Of a stretch of 37,565 bases of DNA, positions 32,585 through 37,565 are shown piece after piece. Both the position numbers and the translations under genes were made by a program. Within the stretch, counting starts at the first letter, position 1. Each line of letters starts with the position of its first letter. This DNA comes from Chlamydiales bacterium (GTDB lineage: Bacteria; Chlamydiota; Chlamydiia; Chlamydiales; Criblamydiaceae), in contig JACKPN010000016.1 of assembly GCA_024233575.1 (NCBI GenBank), positions 1 through 37,565 on the forward strand, in the 5' to 3' direction. The notes under the pieces are model-generated. The model saw nothing but the letters and a program-made list of their open reading frames with translations, was not told where the DNA came from and did no database searches.

Positions 32585-35500
32585 ATGGAAGATCAGCATA
32601 CACATCAAGGGGCTATCGCGTGGATGGCGCGCAATACCGTTGCAGCCAACCTGGTCATGCTACTATTCTTGGTCGGCGGCTTTCTGATGTCGGCGCGCAT
32701 CCAACAGGAGATCTTTCCCGAGGTAGATCTTGATCTTGTGCGCATCACCGTGCCTTACCCCGGAGCAAGTCCTGAAGAGGTGGAGCAGGGAATTATCCTT
32801 GCTATTGAAGACGAAGTACGTGGCGTTGAAGACGTAAAAAGGGTGACGAGTACGGCACTGGAAGGGGAAGGCGTCGTTTCTGTCGAACTTCTTCGCGGTG
32901 CCGATTCCGGCAAGGCGCTTCAAGATGTAAAAAATGCGGTCGACCGTATCCAGTCGTTCCCTGAAGAGATAGAAAGGCCGATTATCAGCCTTGTCGAAAC
33001 ACGCAAGCAGGTGATCTCTATCGTTCTATATGGTGATCAAGAGCGGAACGTCTTGCGCAACCTTGCCGAGAAAGTGCGCGACGATTTGATCCAACTCGAT
33101 GGAATCACTTACGTTGAGCTGGGGTCGGTACCGCCTTTAGAGATCGCTATCGAGGTGCCGCAGAAATGGCTGCGCAGCTATAACCTGACCCTTGATGAAA
33201 TCTCTAATATTGTACGTCGCTCGGCCTTAGAGCTGCCCGGAGGCGCTGTCAAAGCGCCGGGAGGAGAGATCCTGCTGCGCACGAAAGAGCGTCGCGATTA
33301 TGCCAGCGAGTTCTTGGATATCCCTATCGTTTCCAACCCTGACGGCACAAAGGTGCAGCTTGGCGATATTGCCGAAGTGATTGAAGGATTTGAAGATACA
33401 GATCAGGAGTCGTATTTCAATGGATTGCCCGCGATAAAAGTCGATGTCTTCCGCGTTGGCCGCGAGACGCCGCTAGATGTTGCCGACATCGTGAAACAGT
33501 ATGTGAAAGAGTTGCGCGCGACACTGCCGCCGGGGGTGTCTGTAGCGACGTGGAATGACAGGTCGGAGATTTTTGCCGATAGGATTGGTCTATTATTGCG
33601 GAACGCGATGTTAGGTCTCTGCCTCGTCTTATTCCTTCTGGGAATCTTTTTGGAACCGCGCCTTGCATTTTGGGTGACGCTGGGAATTCCTGTGTCGATT
33701 ATCGGATCGTTCCTCTTCATCCCGATAATGGGAGCGACGATCAATATGGTGTCGCTGTTTGCATTCATCGTTACTCTAGGCATCATCGTCGACGATGCGA
33801 TTGTTGTAGGTGAGAACATCTACCAAAAGCGCGAGCAGGGGATGAGTTATATCGACGCAGCCGTCGAAGGAGCGCAAGAGATCAGTATGCCCGTGTTTTT
33901 TGCAGTGATCACTAACATCATCGCCTTTTGTCCGCTCTTTTTTGTGCCGGGATCGACAGGGAAGATCTTCTTGCAGATCCCCGCCATTGTTGTTTCTGTG
34001 TTTCTTATTTCTCTCGTTGAATCGCTGTATGTTTTGCCGGCACACCTTTCAATCAAACATGTCGAGACCTCATTTTGGAGGGTGCTGCGTGCCCCTAGCC
34101 GCTATTTCAATATAAAGCTGACCTGGTTCATTGAAAATGTATACAGAAAACATGCTCTCTTTTCTATACAGCACCGCTACCTGACAGTGAGCATTGCAAT
34201 CGGCATTTTGATTCTTGCTATCGGTACTGTCGCCAGCGGGTTCATTCAATTCAGTTACTTGCCACGCGTTGACTCCGACCTTGTGACAGCTCAGGCGGTT
34301 TTACCTTTTGGCGTTCCTATCGAAGAGTCTCGCAAGGTGCAGCAACGTCTTGTCGATGCAGCGAAGGCTGTGATCAAAAGTCAAAAAGAAGACGCTACCA
34401 TTACTCGCGGAATTTACACACAGATCGGCACTAATGTTGGTTCGAACGGTCCAACCCTCGATGCTTTTGTTAGTACCGTGGGTAGCCATTTGGTCGGGGT
34501 GCAGGTGTTTCTTGTTCCTTCTAACCAGCGTGGCATCAGCGGTATTGAATTTGCGCGTATCTGGCGTGATTTTGTGGGTGAAATTCCCGGTCTTGAATCA
34601 TTGTCTTTTGACGCGACGATCCAGGCCGGCGAGGGGGCGCCCATCGACATTGAACTGAGCCATCGCGATCGCAACACGCTTGAGACCGCAGCGCAAGATC
34701 TTGCCAGTTATCTTAGACAATACAAAGGGATCAGAGACCTAAACGATGGCGTCAACCTGGGCAAGCCGCAGCTTAACTTCAAACTTAAACCTGAAGCGCG
34801 CAGCTTGGGCCTGACAACACAGGATCTGGCGAGGCAACTACGCTGGGCTTTCTATGGTTCCGAATCACTGCGGCAGCAGCGCGGGCGCAACGAGGTAAAG
34901 GTGATGGTGCGGCTGCCTGAAGAGGATCGAGAGACTATCTACACTGTAGAAGAGCTGATTCTTCTTACACCGACAGGAGGGGAGATTCCTCTGTCCGAAG
35001 CCGCGGAGATCTCGCCGGGCCATTCCTATACAGACATCAAGCGTTCGGATGGTCAGCGCGTCATTGCCGTAACAGCAGATGTAGAAGAAACGGAGGCCAA
35101 TGCCAATCAGATCATCGCCGACATCAAGGAACATGTGATGCCGAAGCTGGAGCAGAAATACCCCGGATTATCGTACACACTGGAAGGACAGCAGCGTGCT
35201 CAGCGCGAGTCGCTAGAAGCGCTCGGGTATGGTTTTATCTTTGCCCTAGTTGCTATTTACGCGATGTTAGCAATCCCTTTCCGTAGCTATGTGCAGCCTT
35301 TTGTCGTTATGCTCAGCATTCCTTTTGGCATCATCGGCGCAATCATCGGGCACATCCTTCTCGGCTATGAGCTGAGCATCATCAGCATGTTCGGCATCAT
35401 CGCCCTTTCCGGCGTCGTCGTCAACGACTCGCTAGTGTTCATTGTCACTACCAACAGGTTGCGCTGGTTTGAGAGCTACGAGGCAATAGATGCGCTTCTC

Positions 35501-35737
35501 CGTGCCGGTACCAGTCGTTTTCGGCCGATCCTGCTGACATCGCTGACAACATTCTTCGGGCTGTCGCCAATGATTTTCGAGACCTCCATGCAGGCGCGTT
35601 TCCTCATCCCAATGGCTGTGTCGCTAGGGTTCGGCATCCTTTTTGCCACTTTTATTATCCTGCTTCTCGTACCAGCTGTCTACATGATCATCGAAGACAT
35701 TAAGAAACTGATCCATTACGAGGAACATCAGCCTTAA
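32585..35737 (+). CDS. RND-family efflux transporter, HAE1-like inner-membrane pump
   Basis: The 1050-residue protein has the RND size and topology: twelve membrane helices in two halves with large periplasmic loops after helix 1 and helix 7. The proton-relay aspartate pair is visible in helix 4 (LGIIVDDAIVVGENIYQ). Helix 10 carries SGVVVNDSLVFI. PYPGASPEEVEQGI after the first helix is typical of HAE1/AcrB relatives. Substrates cannot be predicted; drugs, detergents or host antimicrobial lipids are options. The stop overlaps the 3' end of the P450 gene (opposite strand) by 38 bases. Confidence 0.95.
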   Translation: MEDQHTHQGAIAWMARNTVAANLVMLLFLVGGFLMSARIQQEIFPEVDLDLVRITVPYPGASPEEVEQGIILAIEDEVRGVEDVKRVTSTALEGEGVVSVELLRGADSGKALQDVKNAVDRIQSFPEEIERPIISLVETRKQVISIVLYGDQERNVLRNLAEKVRDDLIQLDGITYVELGSVPPLEIAIEVPQKWLRSYNLTLDEISNIVRRSALELPGGAVKAPGGEILLRTKERRDYASEFLDIPIVSNPDGTKVQLGDIAEVIEGFEDTDQESYFNGLPAIKVDVFRVGRETPLDVADIVKQYVKELRATLPPGVSVATWNDRSEIFADRIGLLLRNAMLGLCLVLFLLGIFLEPRLAFWVTLGIPVSIIGSFLFIPIMGATINMVSLFAFIVTLGIIVDDAIVVGENIYQKREQGMSYIDAAVEGAQEISMPVFFAVITNIIAFCPLFFVPGSTGKIFLQIPAIVVSVFLISLVESLYVLPAHLSIKHVETSFWRVLRAPSRYFNIKLTWFIENVYRKHALFSIQHRYLTVSIAIGILILAIGTVASGFIQFSYLPRVDSDLVTAQAVLPFGVPIEESRKVQQRLVDAAKAVIKSQKEDATITRGIYTQIGTNVGSNGPTLDAFVSTVGSHLVGVQVFLVPSNQRGISGIEFARIWRDFVGEIPGLESLSFDATIQAGEGAPIDIELSHRDRNTLETAAQDLASYLRQYKGIRDLNDGVNLGKPQLNFKLKPEARSLGLTTQDLARQLRWAFYGSESLRQQRGRNEVKVMVRLPEEDRETIYTVEELILLTPTGGEIPLSEAAEISPGHSYTDIKRSDGQRVIAVTADVEETEANANQIIADIKEHVMPKLEQKYPGLSYTLEGQQRAQRESLEALGYGFIFALVAIYAMLAIPFRSYVQPFVVMLSIPFGIIGAIIGHILLGYELSIISMFGIIALSGVVVNDSLVFIVTTNRLRWFESYEAIDALLRAGTSRFRPILLTSLTTFFGLSPMIFETSMQARFLIPMAVSLGFGILFATFIILLLVPAVYMIIEDIKKLIHYEEHQP

Positions 35738-37181
35738 TCTTTTCGAGGCCTCCCAGAACCGGTTGATTATATTCGTGTGTAAGCCCGCCCTGGGAACGTA
35801 GTATTTGCACAAATTCGGTGCCATAAACGCTGATTGGATTCTTAAATTGCCAATTTTTTATTGCAGTATAAAGGAATGTTTTTAGTGCCAAAGGAGCATA
35901 CTGGTGTGCAAGGCAGATGGTATTGCCATAGCCGAAGGAAAGAGTCTTCGGGAGGTCTCTTCTGAAAACTTCCTTGCCGTTGACGGTTTTTAGCCAACGG
36001 TCCGGCAGCCATTTTGTTGGCTGATCCCAATGACGACGATTGCGGTTGCCCCAATATTTTGCACCATATACCGTTGTTCCAGCTTCTACATAATGTTCGC
36101 CAAAATACATACCTTGTTTCAGAACGCGTGTTTGCCCGATTACTGGGGGTTTGATCCTTAGCGTTTCTTCAATAACAGCATTGAAGAGAGGAGAGTCTTT
36201 TAATGCCTTATAAAGATCGTCTGTTTGGTCGATGTTAGCGATTTCGTCTCTGATCCTCTCTTGGTATTCTTGGTTATCGATCAGGAAATGTATAAGCGAT
36301 TCTATTGCACTTTTCATCGTTGTCGAACCGATGAACAATACCATCATCAAATAGCCTCTGACTTCTTCTTCTTCTTCTTCTGAAAAGTTTTCATGCAAAA
36401 TTTCCGTAAGACCGCTTGGGTTGTCCATAAGTTCTTGAACTGCATTATTAAAGGCTGCACTTCCTTCGTTGTAAAGTTTGTTGTTTTCAGTAGGGATGAA
36501 TCCCGGGAGCCAGGATTCCGGAGACCAAAGGATTTTGTCTGTCATCGCTTTCTGTTTGATATCCACAGCATCCTCCAGCCCTTCAATGAGTTCGTCTCGC
36601 TCCAGGATGATGCGCTGTACTAATTCCAATGACAATTTTCTTGCCAGGCGAGAAAAATCAAGATGTCCGGTGTTTCCTGCGCGATAATTTTCGAGGTTTT
36701 CAAAAATACTAATCATTTGCGGAACTTTGTCTTTTAGTGCAGTGATGCCAAAATGATGATTATTCCCCAGACGTTTATATTCGCGCTTCGTCTCTTCATT
36801 TTCTTCTGTGAAGGCATTACCTTTACAGCCAATCTCATCGTTCAAAAAATTGAATTCATCGCCGCCGCGCATTTTTTCGCTATATCTGTTAGGAGCGGCG
36901 AGTTGCTTTCTGAATTCGGGGGAGTTAAGGACAACGATATTAATTCTGGGGCCTATGGAAAATCTGCAGAGATCGGGATAGGCGTTTTTGTCTGCGTTTT
37001 TGATCTGCATGGCACGTTTAACTGCAGGAAAGGCTCCTAAGGCGTAAAAGTTGAAGGTATTAACGAGCCACCCATCATCGACCAGCGGTTTAATAGTGTG
37101 CCCATAGAAGTTGTTATAACTGTCTTTAACGAAAGATAAAGCTCCTGAAAATACCATTGCATATCCGCTGACCGGCAACAT
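35700..37181 (-). CDS. Cytochrome P450-like protein
   Basis: The 493-residue protein starts at an ATG after a GGAGGG site. P450 landmarks are in order: the I-helix FIGSTT (283-288), the K-helix ExxR as E339-T-L-R342, the meander PDRW (393-396), and the haem loop FGYGNTICLA (416-425) with C423 as the probable haem ligand. The haem loop departs from FxxGxRxCxG: the Arg is Thr and the final Gly is Ala. P450s use O2 and electrons to oxidise lipids, sterols or drugs. No ferredoxin or reductase gene is adjacent. P450 genes are rare in chlamydiae, so transfer from a host or another bacterium is possible. Substrate unknown. Confidence 0.88.
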   Translation of the reverse strand: MLPVSGYAMVFSGALSFVKDSYNNFYGHTIKPLVDDGWLVNTFNFYALGAFPAVKRAMQIKNADKNAYPDLCRFSIGPRINIVVLNSPEFRKQLAAPNRYSEKMRGGDEFNFLNDEIGCKGNAFTEENEETKREYKRLGNNHHFGITALKDKVPQMISIFENLENYRAGNTGHLDFSRLARKLSLELVQRIILERDELIEGLEDAVDIKQKAMTDKILWSPESWLPGFIPTENNKLYNEGSAAFNNAVQELMDNPSGLTEILHENFSEEEEEEVRGYLMMVLFIGSTTMKSAIESLIHFLIDNQEYQERIRDEIANIDQTDDLYKALKDSPLFNAVIEETLRIKPPVIGQTRVLKQGMYFGEHYVEAGTTVYGAKYWGNRNRRHWDQPTKWLPDRWLKTVNGKEVFRRDLPKTLSFGYGNTICLAHQYAPLALKTFLYTAIKNWQFKNPISVYGTEFVQILRSQGGLTHEYNQPVLGGLEKIKADVPRNGSVS

Positions 37182-37475
37182 GTTTCCCTCCTTGTCTTAA
37201 AATGATAAACATTAGAGCATCAAAATGTTATTAATCAAGAGGAAGCTAAAAGTCATGAATGTAATCGATAGAGACACCTTCTTTGTCAAGTCCATTGCAT
37301 AAATGGGATAAACAAATAAACTGACACAGCAGACTTTGCAAGCAGGAACCCTTTTTTCGCTTGGCAGCGTTTTGTCAATATGGAGGGCCTTCACAGAAGA
37401 TAATGAAGATGCCCTCTAGAGGCGATTGTCGTTTCCGCCAATAACAACACAGACAAAAAATATTCTTTTACTGCT
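37182..37475. other. Non-coding gap between purU and the P450 gene
   Basis: I see no gene in this 294-bp gap. A 60-codon minus-strand frame (37212-37394) starts at GTG, lacks a ribosome site and resembles nothing. The gap probably contains the P450 promoter on its left side and the transcript end of purU on its right. Confidence 0.5.
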
Positions 37476-37565
37476 TTACCTGAAGACAACGGTTTTGTGG
37501 CCGTTGATGAAGATACGTTTTTCGATGTGGTACTTCACTGCGCGAACTAGGACAAGGCTTTCAAT
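37476..37565 (-). CDS. purU: Formyltetrahydrofolate deformylase, C-terminal end
   Basis: The last 29 codons and the TAA stop (complement 37476-37478) of a gene entering from the right edge are visible. The reading VRAVKYHIEKRIFINGHKTV followed by VFR strongly resembles the conserved C-terminus of PurU, which hydrolyses 10-formyl-tetrahydrofolate to formate and tetrahydrofolate. The call rests on this short tail alone. Confidence 0.65.
   Translation of the reverse strand: MESLVLVRAVKYHIEKRIFINGHKTVVFR

Noticed and set aside
37212..37394. 60-codon frame between purU and the P450 gene
   Set aside because: GTG start, no ribosome site, no family resemblance; probably chance.
37407..37425. Short palindrome CCTCTAGAGG as a terminator
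   Set aside because: The 10-bp palindrome has no loop and no following T run, so it is a poor terminator candidate.
1..37565. CRISPR arrays, rRNA genes, transposase genes
   Set aside because: I found no regularly spaced repeats, no rRNA-like sequence and no transposase or integrase motifs in any frame.

Overview
The window looks like a chromosomal segment of a chlamydia, most likely an environmental amoeba- or arthropod-associated member (Parachlamydiales; something Waddlia-like is my guess, not something I could test). The strongest sign is gene order: a chlamydia-type DnaA, two small conserved hypothetical proteins, then rsmH-ftsL-ftsI-murE-amiA. This corresponds to the dnaA2-CT274-CT273-mraW-CT271-pbp3-murE-amiA block I recall from Chlamydia trachomatis. 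A second block, uppS-cdsA-cmk-plsC, also follows the chlamydial order. Eukaryote-like proteins (tandem RING fingers, ankyrin repeats) and a cysteine-rich envelope protein fit the same picture.

Layout. 1-1802: the N-terminal part of an M16C metalloprotease (minus strand), an OsmC-type peroxiredoxin, and an exported histidine phosphatase. 1799-4005: dnaA, a 386-bp control region with DnaA-box-like sites, and a TPR protein. 4117-5862: a PseC-like sugar aminotransferase and an ankyrin protein, apparently inserted between dnaA and the CT274-like gene. 5819-7556: three leftward genes of unknown function. 7717-13140: the tightly packed cell-wall and division operon rsmH-ftsL-ftsI-murE-amiA. 13143-15461: tRNA-Arg, gnd, a bidirectional terminator, and a queuosine-precursor transporter. 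15695-21843: a leftward run, lepA, purA, uppS, cdsA, cmk, plsC. 22046-22779: thiamine pyrophosphokinase and tRNA-Leu. 22856-27931: small membrane or hypothetical genes and a trehalose-type sugar pair (HAD-TPP fusion plus GH65). 27895-29499: an AT-rich pair, a hypothetical gene and a tandem RING-H2 protein. 29938-35737: a three-gene RND efflux operon. 35700-37181: a cytochrome P450. 37476-37565: the tail of purU.

Two families of short palindromic mobile-type repeats are present, two copies each. One is a 165-bp element with perfect 15-bp terminal inverted repeats (15532-15696 and, inverted, 29602-29766). The other is a roughly 160-bp element (529-674 and 21882-22041). They lie at gene ends or in gaps; one supplies the plsC stop codon.

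How the genes work together. UppS, MurE, FtsI, FtsL and AmiA make, cross-link and cut peptidoglycan for division. CdsA and PlsC serve phospholipid synthesis, and PurA, PurU and Cmk serve nucleotide metabolism. The HAD-TPP and GH65 proteins would interconvert trehalose-6-phosphate, trehalose and hexose phosphates. The best candidates for new biology are the double RING-H2 protein (probable secreted ubiquitin-ligase effector) with its divergent neighbour, the P450 with a divergent haem loop, the cysteine-rich efflux outer-membrane lipoprotein, and the palindromic repeat families.
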